Shown: one piece after another, positions 10,902-23,519 of the stretch
How the letters are laid out: each line of letters opens with the position of its first letter
Position numbering within the stretch: the first letter of the stretch is position 1
Assembly: GCA_905250025.1 (NCBI GenBank)
Contig: CAJNOJ010000185.1
Span: forward strand, 124,001-188,000
Direction: 5' to 3'
DNA: 64,000 nucleotides
Origin: Adineta ricciae
Lineage: Eukaryota; Rotifera; Eurotatoria; Adinetida; Adinetidae
Translations under genes and position numbers: made by a program
Notes under the pieces: generated by a model
Database searches by the model: none
Told to the model about the DNA's origin: nothing
What the model saw: only the letters and a program-made list of their open reading frames with translations

Positions 10902-11726
10902 TCAAACGTTGATGAATGTATTTTTAACGAGAGAGAAAAGTTTTATTCGATTAGTATTTTTCATAAAAACTAATAAAGTAAGGGAATCGTTTTTTTTTGG
11001 ATGAAAACAATCAATGATATGACATAATATAACGCGTCGAAAACATCACTATCTGATGAGATTCCTGAGCAGAATCGAAATCGATTATAGCTCACCATCG
11101 CCATCAACGAAGAAAATCCATCATACTCGAATAGAGAAATGGAACGAATTCCCACGCGGACACTCTCATTATCATTTACAACATATTATCACGATATTTC
11201 TGCCGTAAAAATACTTCAGATAATTCACAGATCAAACGCATAGTAACGAAAACATGAGCAGAATTGCTGCAACCGGCCCATCGACGAATTCGGTGGCATC
11301 AGCTAATCTATTTATTAAAGAGCCGATTCGTTATTGGAAAACGTGCTTTATAGAATGCTACTTTGATTTGATAATCTTTCTTTGCCCGTCTTTCGTTGCA
11401 TTCTCTCCAAAAAGCTCTATGAAATCGTAGATAAACGACACAGTTTCATCTTCCTACACTTGGTTCTAACTCACGCCCTGACATCTTACACGGAAGTGCG
11501 TCAACCATCAAACTCTTCTTCTTTCCTTCGTGCAGCCGTACGAAGGTATGTACAATTATACTGATAATAATCTTTCGACGTAAACATTAAGAATTCAAAT
11601 GAGGAAGTACTCATTTGATTGAGTAACGTCAGGACCCTAAACGTCATCATTATTTGCGTTTTTTCTTCTCCTCTTTATTTCTGCCCAACGTGATTTTAGT
11701 CTCAATTACGAAGAGTCATATATTGG
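10902..11726. other. Intergenic stretch with one small unsupported frame
   Basis: I see no recognisable gene. A 58-codon frame beginning MSRIAATGPSTNSVAS (11254-11430) is the best candidate for a first exon but has no clear partner. Other frames here are short and lack motifs. Confidence 0.4.
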
Positions 11727-12140
11727 TTGTTTCCATGTCAGTGTACGAGTATTTATACTATGGGAAGATACACAAAATTTTGTACTACAATGTCTTCACG
11801 TTATGGTCAATACTCCAATGACGACCTTATCCGCATGGAAGTCAAACACAGACGACGTGCAAAACGTATCAAGGCTGGTCTGGGAATGTCCATCAGCGCC
11901 GGAATGACTTCAATCTTGGCGACTGGAGGAGTTGCAGCTCCTATTGTCATTCCACTCTTTGGCTACAAGATGTATAAGATGATCTCTCATGAGAATAAAC
12001 GTGATGAAATTCGTGAAGAGTTAGCCAGACGTGATATTTCTCCCAAAAACACAAGTGTTGGAGATGTACTGAATTATGTCGCTGGTGTTGGCTTACCTGT
12101 CGTCACGCATGGCATATCACAGGGTATTCATACTTTATGA
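11727..12140 (+). CDS. Small protein with a Gly/Ala-rich hydrophobic hairpin
   Basis: 137 codons; better starts are the ATG at 11760 or the one at 11790 (MSSRYGQY). Basic segment KHRRRAKRIKAGLGMS precedes a hydrophobic region (MTSILATGGVAAPIVIPLFG) that could form a membrane hairpin, followed by a charged helix (SHENKRDEIREELARR). The layout reminds me of small uncharacterised fungal proteins with a glycine-rich hydrophobic core, but I cannot name a family. No intron is needed. Confidence 0.45.
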   Translation: MFPCQCTSIYTMGRYTKFCTTMSSRYGQYSNDDLIRMEVKHRRRAKRIKAGLGMSISAGMTSILATGGVAAPIVIPLFGYKMYKMISHENKRDEIREELARRDISPKNTSVGDVLNYVAGVGLPVVTHGISQGIHTL

Positions 12141-12713
12141 AACGAATTTATGTGGTGTCTCGCGGTCATTTATACTGTGTGTTCAATGTGCAAGTGGTAT
12201 GAACACAAAATGTATCAATTCACTCGATATCAGTACCAGCAGATATGACAAACTTTAACAAAAGCATTTCGTCACTTATCATTGAATTTTCTCTCTTATT
12301 ATTTTTATTGATCTTAATTGTCGATATGTGTGTGTGTGTGTGTTTCTTTGGTCATTTTTATATTCATGTAACATTTTTCTTATTATTTTATGGATTTTTT
12401 TTGTACTGTACGATAACTAATATAAGGAGAAGAGGGTGAGTCGAGCGAACTACGACGTGTTTCGGCCTGGCTCAAAAGGCTCATCCGACAGTTTTGATTT
12501 CGTTGTTTTCGAAGCGATTTGGAGAAAGCTAACGGTTGAAGATTGCGACGAATTTTATTTATTAAAACGAATCATTGGTAATGCAAACGTCCTAATCTGA
12601 TAGTTTAATTAAAATACATTATTTGAATCGAATCTTTTCGATAAAATGATTGATTTGATAATGTCATGATAAGATTTCTAAATGCAATTTCAAATGAATT
12701 AATTAATTGATCT
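12141..12713. other. Intergenic, with a (TG)n microsatellite
   Basis: A short TG run lies near 12326-12342. Nothing coding is supported. This is where the missing C-terminal exons of the VPS13-like gene would be expected, and I find none. Confidence 0.5.
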
Positions 12714-15700
12714 TCATTTAGTCTTGTTCTCAATAGACGACCATAGAAATCTATTGAAAATCAAAGTAGACAAAGGAGTTAAACGAAAAAGTATCAAACT
12801 TGTTTGAATAGACTTTTGTGAACGTGTAATAACGAAGGAAGAGTTTTGAATTGTCACGTCAAATTGAATTGTTGAATATGGAGAAAATATTTTGACTAAA
12901 TTTCAATTGAATTAAATAAATATGAAAAGACAAAAAGTAATTTTACAGAAAAGATTCACTCGTTGAATTGTTTGTGTCATTGATGAATAAAACAGTGGAA
13001 TTGATTGTAAATGATTCATTAATTTCTTTAACGTTCTTTTCGATAAATTCACAGAATTCATTTGATTAATTTGAAAATCAATTTTCCAACTGAAATAATT
13101 CAACTATTTTATAGAGTTTTTCTTGAAAATCCCATCTTACTCCATGAAATTCATTTGATCAGAATAAATACATTTATAAAAAGTTGTTTCCAATTGTGGA
13201 ATTGATTTCAAAACATCAATTCGATCTTTATCTAAAAGACAAAGTGATATTTCATCGTTAAATTCAAATATAAATCATACTTGGTCTTAAATAAACTATT
13301 TTGAGATCATTCAGAATTAAATTATATTTCACATAAAATCTTCTTTCTTCCGTATTTTCTTGATTGTTATTGTTTAATACTGATTTGATCAGAAGATTCT
13401 GAAATTGAACACAAACTAATTTGGAATCTCTAAAAAATCGAACACACAATCAGAAATCAAATAAAACTACAAAACCAACTGAGTGTAAATTCCATTTTCC
13501 GGTGACAAAAGCGATAAACCTTTGATTTTAATTGTCATATCAAAGATTTTCTTATTCAATAAATCTTTTTCAATTTCTGCAAATGTTCTTTCTTTCATTC
13601 TAAATATCAAATCAAAATCGAAAGTCTCTCTAAAATAAAAGACAAACTTTGGTACGATAAAAGGTAAATAATCTTCTCGAATTGGTTCAAAATTTTCCAC
13701 AATTTCATTAATTGTAGCCTATATGAAAAGAAAATTTTCTTCTTTTTATATTTATAAAATCTCCTATGAAGAACAAACAGCATGATAAATAATTGTCAAT
13801 GGTTCCATTAATAATAAAAATCGATAATCGGATTGTTTATTAATTGGTGCTAATTCAAATTCAATATGAATTAATGAATTCAATGATTTCATTGCTGATG
13901 TTAACATTAACGGACGAGAATTATCAGAAGATTTTAAACCAAAAATTTGAAAATATCCCAAATTGAGAACACATCTATTCAAGAGAGAAATCAATAGAAA
14001 ATTATGTTTTTCTCCATGATGAAATGTGTTTTTACAAGATACTCGATGAAATTGTTCGACGTTTATAACTAATTTGAGTATTTTCAATTGAAATATGACT
14101 TATAATGACGTTATTTTCATGTGATCTAAATTGATCTCTCAAATTAATTTCAAATGATAAACATTCATTTCATTTTTTACTTTCTTTTTCTTTTCGGAAA
14201 TAATAAATTAAATCCAAGTTTATTAATTTCAATATTCACATCGGTATTCAATGACTAAAATGAAGAAATCTCATTGAAAAATCTTTCTCTAAAGACAAAA
14301 TCAACAAACTTCTTCTGAGAAAAACTCTCCTGGATTATTTTGAAATTGATCTAAATCAACGAAAACATTTTTCATTGATATCATTAAACCAAATTCAAAC
14401 TTTGATTTGAATTTTCTTTTCCTTTCCACCACCAATTCCACCAAGAATATTTTTTTTCATTTTCATCTTGATGATGAAACTATAAATATTCAAAATTATT
14501 ATAAACAAATACCTCAAACATTATCGTACTTCTAATTCAATACTATGTCTTATATATGCCATTGTATAAACATCCAATTTCGACTCGAGGATCTTTAATT
14601 CAACGTAAAAAAAGAAAAGTTCTTTTGAAAAATGTGAATGAATAAGAATTTTCTTACATAAATTCGATTTGATTCTTCTAATGTTAATGTTGAATTTGAA
14701 AGATATTCTTTAAGATATAATTGACGATATTCTCGACAACGATCTTTTGAAAACAATGAAATGAAAATGATTTTGAGAAAAATGATAAGAAATACCGTAA
14801 AAAACGGAATAATTTTGAAATTTAACAAAATCTAATAGATCAGAGAATTGTTTTGGATCAATTTCAAAATTCATTTCTTCGATTCGAAAATCAATTTTCA
14901 CAATTGGTTTTTCAAAATTCTCTTCTGCAAATTTCATTGACATTTCCAATTGAAATTTCAAATTTGTCGGATGAAAAACTAAATTTCAAAGAAAAATAAA
15001 TGAAATTTTCCTCAAAACTTTTCCATTCGAACCATAATTCATCATATATCGTTTGGGTTTCTGATCATCTCGTGCAATCTTCGATTTCAAATCATCCTAA
15101 ATCAAATTTATCATTGAAATATTAATGAAAATATTATAAAAATACAAACGAGAACACATTGATACGGAAGATTGATTCTCGATTGACAATTTGTATTCCA
15201 ATAAAGTGAAAAATCATTCATTTCATTCAACTAAATCAACACAATGACTTTTTCTTTTAAACAAAACAATTTTGTTTAAACCTTGAAGATGATTAAAGAA
15301 TTTTCTTTGTTTTTTCCGATTTGTTCAGAGTTAGTTGATGACTAAAAGAAGAATTTGAAGAAAACAATTGAATTTGAAAAGAATTTACATGAAATTGTAA
15401 AGAAGAAATTGTAAATCCAAATGAAAATGGATGACCTAATTTCGTTGTTGACATCGTTTCATAACTAATATGAAGATTTTTCAGATTTAATTGAAGATTT
15501 TGCATCATTTGAATTTTCATTCGTTCGAAGAAACTTTTTTCTTTTTCTTCAAATTTGTTTTCATCTACAATTTTCATTGAAATCAACAAAAAGAAGATTA
15601 GAATCTTCTAACCTGACGTTGCTTTACGAAGATTATCTAATTTTCTTTGAACTTTTTTCATTTTTTCTTCATGATATTCACGAAGATCTTGACGAACTTC

Positions 15701-16175
15701 TACAAAAACAAATTTTTCACAATGAAAATCAAATCAACGTACCGTTTTTCGGAACAATTAACATATATAAACCATTCAAATAGACTTTTGTTGGATTTGA
15801 ATGAAGATTTTTCCATGGAATAACGATGGATAACTTTTCTAAAGAAAATCAATGTGATTTGATTTTCTCAAGATGAATTTACCGATAAATCCAACAACAA
15901 CTGTTACAGGAATACCAAATCCAATCTTAAAATATGAAATTTATTTCGAAGAAAATGAAAACAACGATTTGACAAACCAAAGCTTCAGGTTTTAAATGAA
16001 GATTTTCCAATGAAACATCACCTGAAACGACAGAAAATGAACAAAATTCGAATAAAATGTGAGAAAAAATGTAACCGTGTCGTAAATCAAGTTTCAATCT
16101 TTCATCATCTAATTTTTCAATATAATCTTTGAGATAATTATTGATGATATAACGAACAATACTTTTCAAAACCAT
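12714..16175 (-). CDS. VPS13/chorein-like lipid-transfer protein, N-terminal part only
   Basis: VPS13 proteins bridge organelle contact sites and move bulk phospholipid through a hydrophobic groove. The start is MVLKSIVRYIINNYLKDYIE (ATG at 16173-16175), the classic chorein N-terminus, continuing through short introns with GDVSLENLHLKPEAL, KLSIVIPWKNLHSNPTKVYL and GLYMLIVPKN. Further exons give a region with ISYETMSTTKLGHPFSFGFT, LNEMNDFSLYWNTN and, later, LTIIYHA, all matching the family order. The last exon I can follow ends at a TGA at 12714-12716. The product is roughly 850-900 residues, while VPS13 proteins usually exceed 3000. The VAB, APT1 and ATG2-C/PH parts are absent. It may be a short paralogue or a gene cut by rearrangement. 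Exon details in 14.1-14.6 kb are uncertain. Confidence 0.75.
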
Positions 16176-16672
16176 TGAAAAGTTATTCAAAGATAAAACT
16201 TGAATGAATAATTCAGTTAAATGTGTATCTCCAAGGACAAACACATCTGATCAAATCAAATACATTCGAACGAAAAGAAAAGAAATTTCTCTTTTTTTAC
16301 TGTTTTACTCCATCAAATGATGTCATTTCGAAAAGAAAAAGAAAAGAAATCTTTTCATACGAAGAGAACGATTAAAAGTAATATATTGACAATCAAACCA
16401 ATCAATCATCTCTGTATCTTGAACATTTAAGAAGTCTTTTATTTAGTTCATTGGTCAATGATTCTAACTTATGTGAATGGAAATTGAATATTCGGAAATA
16501 TATCTACGGATGAGAATAGATTAAATATAAATATAAGAGACATTCGTACTTGAAAATAACCATTGACTTTGTAGAAATTTTTCAAAATTCTATTCAGGAA
16601 ATTATTTAAAAAAAAAGAGGAAAAATAATCATTTAAGATTAGATAGTCGAGTTTCGATAAAGTTTCGTTGTT

Positions 16673-17138
16673 TTAAGTACAGTAAGGATTATCATTATTC
16701 CATACACATCCTGATTGACAACGACGAACTCGTTTCCAACTTGAGTCTCCGACACATTTGACAACACTTGGCCCATTTACAAAGTAACATTGTCTACTGC
16801 CTGCAGACATACATCGACCAAGTGTTGTCCAACAATCACATGAACGACGAAGACGTGCTGATCGTTCGTTATCTTCAATACGACTTCCTAAAAACAGAAA
16901 TAGACTATCAGAGTTTTCATATTCTGAAAAGATGAAACAACTAACCGTTTACATCAACAAGATCGGAATCGGTTCCTTCGAGTTCATCCAATGTCCAATC
17001 TGTTCTGTTATTTAATGTTTCATTTGAAATTGATGAATCTTCAGGTACTATTCCAGCTGAAATATAACTAATAACTACAAGTAATACCAATGATAATAAT
17101 GATGTAACGAAAATTTTCATTGTTAATTGTCTAATCAA
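16673..17138 (-). CDS. Secreted 8-cysteine peptide precursor
   Basis: Two exons (16946-17138 and 16673-16887) give 135 codons, or 129 from the second ATG at 17120. The N-terminus MKIFVTSLLSLVLLVVIS is a signal peptide. An acidic, Asn/Thr-rich pro-region follows, then a basic site (SARLRR) and a domain of about 55 residues with eight cysteines (RRSCDC, GRC, RQC, VKC, RRC, SGC, PYC). This is the layout of a secreted prepropeptide whose disulphide-rich part is released by a furin-like protease. I do not recognise the cysteine spacing. It neighbours two more secreted-protein genes. Confidence 0.7.
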
Positions 17139-18237
17139 CGAATTGAAGAAGTTAAGAAGAAATTTCTTGATATATATTTTGTAGGATCCAAATAAGATTA
17201 TACGATGTTTGTTTGATGAATAGACTATCGAAATTTGTTCGAGTATTTATACTACAAGTTTTATGTGTGGTGGGATTTCATCGTGAAAGTATTATATACA
17301 TGAGTCATGATAAAATAATTCTTTCCCATTCTATGGATCTCAGATAGGAAATCTTTTTTTCCCTTCTTCCCATATATCATCGTCTATGACCTAAATACTT
17401 TTCCAGCTGCTTTATGTACTTATATGACTTATTTTGTGTGGTAAACCAAACAAGAGTGTCATGTTCTTTGGATTCTGTTTAGGTTAAAAGAGAAACATTT
17501 AAGTGAGACAGAGAAATGTTGAAAGTAATGTTTCCTTTCAATAATTTTTGCTTTTAAATCAAATTATTTCATCATAAGTGATAGTAATCAACATATCTTG
17601 GACAATGATTAAGAATGTGTACTGAATTATCACGTGATTCGATGAACACATCTTTTCTTCGTCATGTTTTCACGAATCTCTTAGCCCTCATCGGATGATT
17701 GTGTCTACACAAATTTAGCTTCAAAATAACAAAAAGAAATAAATAAACTTATTTCTCTGAACATTCTTGACACGATCTAAATTTATTCCTTTTACTAAAA
17801 CTATCAAAGATTTTTCAATTTTTCAGTTTAAATTCACCATTTCAAACATCTTTATTTATGTAAACGTTTATCAATATTCTATTGTCTGTTGAAATATATC
17901 GTATCGACCAGACTCGTAATGTACAAGAGTCTGATTTATTGGAATATTGACATGAAAAGAATGTGTGTAGAGAAAATGAGACTATGAAAATGTTGCTTCT
18001 ACGCTTATGTTGATGTGTTTATTTTTAATCTCATCGATGAATTATTCACTTGTTCTTTTAGCTTTATTAACGGATACATCATATTTTTCTTTGAGTCAGT
18101 AACAGATAAACAAACATCATGAATATGAGGTATATAGAAAAAAAAAGAATTTATTCGATTCAGAAAAAGCACTTGCACAAATACACATCAGAGAAAAAGA
18201 CTAAGCACAGCAATATGAAGATTTGGACTATTCACTT
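17139..18237. other. Intergenic stretch
   Basis: AT-rich DNA with no supported gene on either strand. It carries the promoter side of the 8-cysteine peptide gene (a TATATATTTT run near 17171-17180) and the 3' side of the matrixin gene. Confidence 0.5.
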
Positions 18238-19558
18238 TCAGTTGTGAAAGTTAGAACCATAGCTAAATGATGAAGAATGTGAACTACTACAACGTCGTTC
18301 CGTTCTATAACCACCAGGAAATCTTATAGTCTTTTCAACACAATTGTTTCCATTTCCTCCTGTTGGTCTTCCTCCTAAAAATAGAAGAGAATAAGTTCAA
18401 ACATTTCTACAATTTATTATAGAAATTCTCTTCCACGAAGTTCACAGAACCTGTATTGATAAAGAACACATTTCGGACAAAAGAGATCTGAAATTTTTCT
18501 TCATAAATATCAGTCATAGGATTTAACTGTTCTATGTTCTGAATGAAAATAAAGTGCATTCTCACCTGGTCCTGGAATTCTTATAACTTCTCCTTGCTCG
18601 TCATCATCATTGTCGGCACCGCCGTGATTTGAAGGTGGTGGTATTCTTATAACTTCTCCCGACTCATCTTCATCATCATCGTCAGGTGATGGTATTGTAG
18701 GTTTTGGATTTGCTTTACCACCAGTCTTTCTTCCGTATATCTTTTGGATTTCTGATCTATCAATTGGTGGTACGATATCTTGTTTGCGAAATTTTCCTTC
18801 TCTGTGTTGAAAGTACATAATTGCATTAGGATCTTCATCATGATGTAATCCAATCACGTGACCAATCTCATGTACAGCTACCATAAACAAATTGGTTCGA
18901 CCATTGTTATGTCTTGGGAATCTAAAAGAAACAGAAAGTCAATCACTGATCTTTAAGAGATAATGATACTTAGATTATTAGTTCAATGTAGTGTAAAATG
19001 ATATCGAATAACACTCCTCCATCTTCTCATATGAAATTGAGCTCAAATCTTTTTCTTGGTGTACTCACTCGTCAGACCAATTTTCATCTTTATCAAATAC
19101 CATAATAGGGTTTCCATCATCAAAGTAAGGTACTGGACTATTCGGTTGTACGAATGCCAATACTCTATTTCTTCCTAAAGTAAACAAAAAGAGATCTTTG
19201 ACTATTGATCGATGTAAATCACTAAAAACATACCATCGATATATTTGAACGAAACTGGAATATCTGCTTTGCACGTAGCACAAACGTTACTAAATTCTAA
19301 TGGGACAATATCTGCCCAACGTTGAAATGCTTCGCTGATGATTTGGATTGTTCGTTGATGACCAATTTGTTGAGGAGCTGGTCCTTTAAATGACCAGGTA
19401 ATACGTCGCTTACGCCATTTGATTCCATGAGCTAAAGCGAATTTGCCATGACCACCATCTTGTACACCACAACGCGGAGTTCTATCATCTTTTACGGGTG
19501 CTGTTTGAATTACACTGACAACAATTGCCAATAATAGTAAAATCCAATGACATTCCAT
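18238..19558 (-). CDS. Minimal matrixin (M10) metalloprotease
   Basis: Four exons (19234-19558, 19069-19174, 18566-18921, 18238-18374) sum to 307 codons. A signal peptide (MECHWILLLLAIVVSVIQT) is followed almost at once by PRCGVQDG at residues 28-35, the cysteine-switch motif with Cys30. The catalytic zinc site HEIGHVIGLHH gives His161, His165 and His171; NAIMY is the Met-turn. There is no hemopexin domain. The C-terminus instead has two acidic copies of a D/E-run plus GEVIRIP, then a short Cys-containing tail. Typical MMP propeptides run about 80 residues; here only about 10 separate the signal peptide from the switch. Likely a secreted zinc protease. Confidence 0.9.
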
Positions 19559-20283
19559 GAATAAACGATCGACAAATCAGTATTGATTTGGTTTAGATGG
19601 TAGACGAATGTATAGTTATTACCACATATTGATACGGGTTTTATACAATTTCATAGCACCGTTCCAGGCATCTTCGCTCAAGTCCGAAAGCCCCATCAAT
19701 CAGTATGGGAGTTTTCAATGTTCCAAACGCGAGATTGTCTTACTACTGATAAATGATGTCATTGTCTGTATCCATTAGATGGGGAAGATCATCATGACAT
19801 GAGGAAGACAGACTTGATTCCTCTCTTGTGCCGAAGAGAATCGTTGGTTCTGTGGGAAGAACGATAAAAAGAGAATCTTTCCCATATCCATAAAAATAAT
19901 ATGACTGACATATAGATGTTCTCTCGTTATATATAGTAGATTGGTTTCACAATCGTATCAAAGTGATTCTTGTCGTTTTTTCATTGATATTTTTCTGTCC
20001 ATTTGTTATAGTTGTAGAAAATGCTGTATAGGTTAGATTTCATTTGTATCTTTCTCAATCTCTTTTTAGCATAGTATTAGTTATACAGTTGAGTATTCAT
20101 ATCTCAGATACATTTTTGATCACTTCACTTGTCCTATGAGTTTCAGATCTACATAGTGGAATTTCATTAAGAAAAGACAAATATGTTGTATGTAATTAGA
20201 GAGCAGTGGAACAGATTTTGATGTTTTCTAACTCGTTGAAATATTTTTAGATCAAAAAGAAAAATCGGAACGTCTTTATCGAA
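19559..20283. promoter_or_regulatory. Divergent intergenic region of matrixin and MORN genes
   Basis: 725 bp separate two divergently transcribed secreted-protein genes. On the MORN side, AAATATTTTTAG ends at 20250, a splice acceptor 34 nt before the ATG, which could be a trans-splice site or the end of a 5'UTR intron. On the matrixin side a TTTTATAC box lies near 19641. No gene is visible inside. Confidence 0.4.
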
Positions 20284-21146
20284 ATGCAATGCCATTCATT
20301 TATTCTCAGTATCTCACTATTATTGATTGGTTCTACTTGTTTCACTAGTGGCCTCTTCTTTTTTAAAAGTCGAAATACATCCGTACCATCCTCACAAGCT
20401 TCATCATCTCCATCAACAACGACTGGCAGTAAGAATTATCGAATTGATATTTTTCATGTGAAAGTCTTTTTCCCTTTCTGTCTCTGATAGATCCTATATC
20501 GACGAAACCTTATATGACAGTACCACCGTCCACATGGAGTAACTTTCATATTGATAAGAGACGACTGAATTTCATTTCTATTTATTTATTTTCAAAGTCG
20601 TACCGATGATTACTGAAACAGTCGATGAAGAGGGTAATACTTATGTAGGACAAATTGATTCTACTGGAAAAAAACATGGTTACGGAGTGTTCACTTTCTT
20701 CAATGGATTGATGAAATATAGTGGACGATGGGACAAGAATTACATGTCAGGCTATGGTGAAATGGTATGGGCTGACAAACATCGATATATTGGCTATTGG
20801 AGAGCTGGTCAAAGATCAGGTTATGGTATTATGATCTGGCCAAGTGGTAATCGTTATCAAGGTGAGTCATTTGTCTATAATTCTACTTTTTTAGATATCG
20901 AGTGCCGAGAAGACAGTAGAGTTTTCTTTTCCTGCATCTTGATGTTTTTTTGGTTGTTTAGGAAATTGGGTGAGAGATAAAAGACAAGGACAAGGAATTC
21001 AAACTCAACCCAATGGTCAAAAACAGAGTGGTAAATGGTACAATGATAATTTTATCGGTGATGATGTTCAAACACAGCGATATGTTGATAATGTATCATT
21101 CACTGGCAAAAATGAAAAGAATATCTTAAATGAAACAGAACAGTAA
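20284..21146 (+). CDS. Secreted MORN-repeat protein
   Basis: Exon 1 encodes a signal peptide (MQCHSFILSISLLLIGSTCF) and a Ser/Thr-rich linker. A short second exon (20490-20537) follows, then exons from 20600 with consecutive MORN repeats: YVGQIDSTGKKHGYGVFTF, YSGRWDKNYMSGYGEMVWA, YIGYWRAGQRSGYGIMIWP and, across an intron (about 20860-20961), YQGNWVRDKRQGQG, then a weaker fifth repeat. The stop is at 21144-21146. MORN repeats usually sit in cytosolic proteins that bind lipids or scaffold membranes, so a cleavable-looking signal peptide is unusual. Function unknown. Confidence 0.8.
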
Positions 21147-21502
21147 TCAGAAACAAATGATAGAGCAGTTAATCTGTAATTACATCATTCTCTCAAAAAA
21201 CATTGAGATGATTTTATGAAAGTTTCACCTTGTTCATATTCGTTTATTTTAAATTTATTAAAATTTTAAACACTTTGTTTTGTTCTTCTATTACTCGATT
21301 TGCATTGTATTTTATCAATAAATTTCAGCTTATCTCCCTTCTTTATTCTATGCAATTTTGTTTTTCTTCTGAAATGAGTCAAAAAATAAGAGTCGGTGAT
21401 GAACTTTCTCTCTATAGAAGAATCGATCTGTTTATTTCAATAACAAGAGAAAAGATGATAAATTGTTCTTCTAGAATAGTTTATGTACACAAAAAACGAA
21501 CT

Positions 21503-23386
21503 TTAAGTTGTTTTTGGAATAACAGATGGACTAATTTTAGTAAAACCAAATGAATTTGAGAAATATTTTTGACTTTCAATTCCTGTTCGATCTTTTTCAG
21601 CTGCATTTGGATTAACAATTTCCAAACCCTACAATTCATAGAGACTCAGTTGTGTTTTATGAAAATATATTCTTACTTGAAGTGGAGTAAATGCAACACT
21701 CGATGCAGTTCCACTGATTTGTTTTCGATTGTGAACTGTTGTTGTTCCTCCATATGTATTGTTTTGTTGTTGTAAAGTTTTCTTAAATAAAAAGAAACGT
21801 TGGTTTTTGAAAGGAAAAGAAAAGAAGAAAAACGAACTTGAAGTTTTTGTGAAATTCTTGCTTTAGTTTTTGAATCAACCTGAGCTGCACGAACTTTTCC
21901 TGAACCTGATTTACCAATTAAACCTGCTGAAAAACCCAAATCTTCTTGATAAGCATCTTCTTCGATCTAAAAGAAAAGTTTCGTTGAGAAAAGATTTGAA
22001 TTGATATTCTTACTGTTCCAAAAGCAGTTTTATTTGCACCACTTCTCAATTCAGTCATTCCAAGACGTTCTTTCATTTTTCTGTGTCGTCTTCCACCACG
22101 TTTCTTTCTTCCAGAATCGATTGGTGCAGGTAATGGTTTCACTGCTTTGACTGGTGGTGGTTCAGTTAGTTTTTCCACTCGTTTTTCGATTTCACTGAGC
22201 AACGCTTTTCCTTGTTGACCTTGTGGACATTCATGACAACTGTCAATACGTGCAGCTAATGTTACTTTACATGAGACTAGACGAGCAACTTTCACTCGAA
22301 GATCCTAAAAGTCGAAGTAAGAAAGAAAATTTTTGAAATAAAAGAACAGAGACTCACCGGTGGACAATCTTGAACAATTTTTGAATAGTAAATCGCTCCA
22401 GCATGTGGCATTGCTGCAGTTGTTGAAAATCCTCCGAGTTGTTTCTTCTGCGCACCCAACAATAAAATATTACACGAAGGCATTTTTGTCAGATTTGTTA
22501 ATCCACCAGCCATTCCAATTAACTTTGCTGCAGTTGATGCACCAACAATTGTTGATAAATTTGGTGCAATAAAACTCATTCGTGATTCCACATATGTCAA
22601 CATTGTTTGTTTATCTTCACTCAATTTCATTGCCTAAATAAAAACAAATTAAATGAAAAGAAAGATCATGTGAATGAAATTCAAACCATTTGACATCCTT
22701 CCATCACTCTTTCTAATTCTTCATCTGTTAAATTTTTCCTAAGAAAAAGGAGACAAAAATCAGTGAAATGAATCTTTTCATCTGTTCTTCATTTACCCCT
22801 GAGTTGTTGATGCAGAAACACTGACGATCATAATCGTTGCTTGTGTCAAGAATTTCTGAAGATGTTCATTATTCTTTGCTCGATCAACATTATTTGCCAA
22901 CACCTAAAAAAGATCCATTTCATTCTTCTCATCCACTTTTATCGAAGTTGATCTCACTTGAACAGTTTTAAGATAATCCAATGGTAATTGAACAAGTTGT
23001 TCCAATTCAGGAAATCGTTTTTTATAGATTCCTTTGACAAAGTTGTGAATGATGTCGATTTCATCATCAATTTTCACCAGTAAATGATTTGCATCAACAA
23101 TGAGAAGATATTCAGGATCATATTCAACAGGTCCTTCGATTTCCATTGTTGATTTTCGTTGATGTTTTGTATGAAAATCGATTTTTCTCATTGTTTCTTG
23201 TAATAAGATCGATTCTTGTAATTTGGCAACATGAAAAACACTATTGACATTTCTTTTCGACTGATTTAATTCATTTGGATTTGGATCAATGTCCATTTTC
23301 ATCGATTGATCTTTTTCTTCACCTGTATTTCGTTCATTTTCAGTTGTTTCTTCTAAATCAGCCAAAAGTTCATCAGCTAACGACAT
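21503..23386 (-). CDS. PRPF31: U4/U6 snRNP factor PRPF31
   Basis: PRPF31 binds the 15.5K-U4 snRNA complex and tethers U5 to U4/U6 for tri-snRNP assembly. Starting at MSLADELLADLE (ATG 23384-23386), the exons give the coiled-coil region, then the Nop domain with MLTYVESRMSFIAPNL, GASTAAKLIGMAGGLTNLTK, MPSCNILLLGAQKKQ and a section ending AIYYSKIVQDCPP. The basic stretch SGRKKRGGRRHRKMKERLGM and the C-terminal SKTKARISQKLQ and FGFTKISPS segments follow. All family landmarks are present and in order, with about eight short introns. It lies head-to-head with the DXO-like gene, 133 bp apart. Confidence 0.95.
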
Positions 23387-23519
23387 TTTTCTATCTAAAA
23401 TCACAAAATAAACACGTTGTCTTTCTTTCTCAAGTTAAGCGCAAGATTGGTTGTGTAATTACAACTGAATAAAAGACATGTGGAAAGAGTAATTTCATTG
23501 GGGAGAAGAAAAACACAAC
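23387..23519. promoter_or_regulatory. Bidirectional promoter PRPF31 / DXO-like
   Basis: Only 133 bp separate the two start codons, so both genes must share this control region. On the PRPF31 side TTTTGTGATTTTAG ends 8 nt before the ATG, a splice acceptor consistent with trans-splicing or a very short 5'UTR intron. No TATA box is obvious. Both products act on RNA, which may make coordinated expression useful, though that is inference. Confidence 0.5.
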
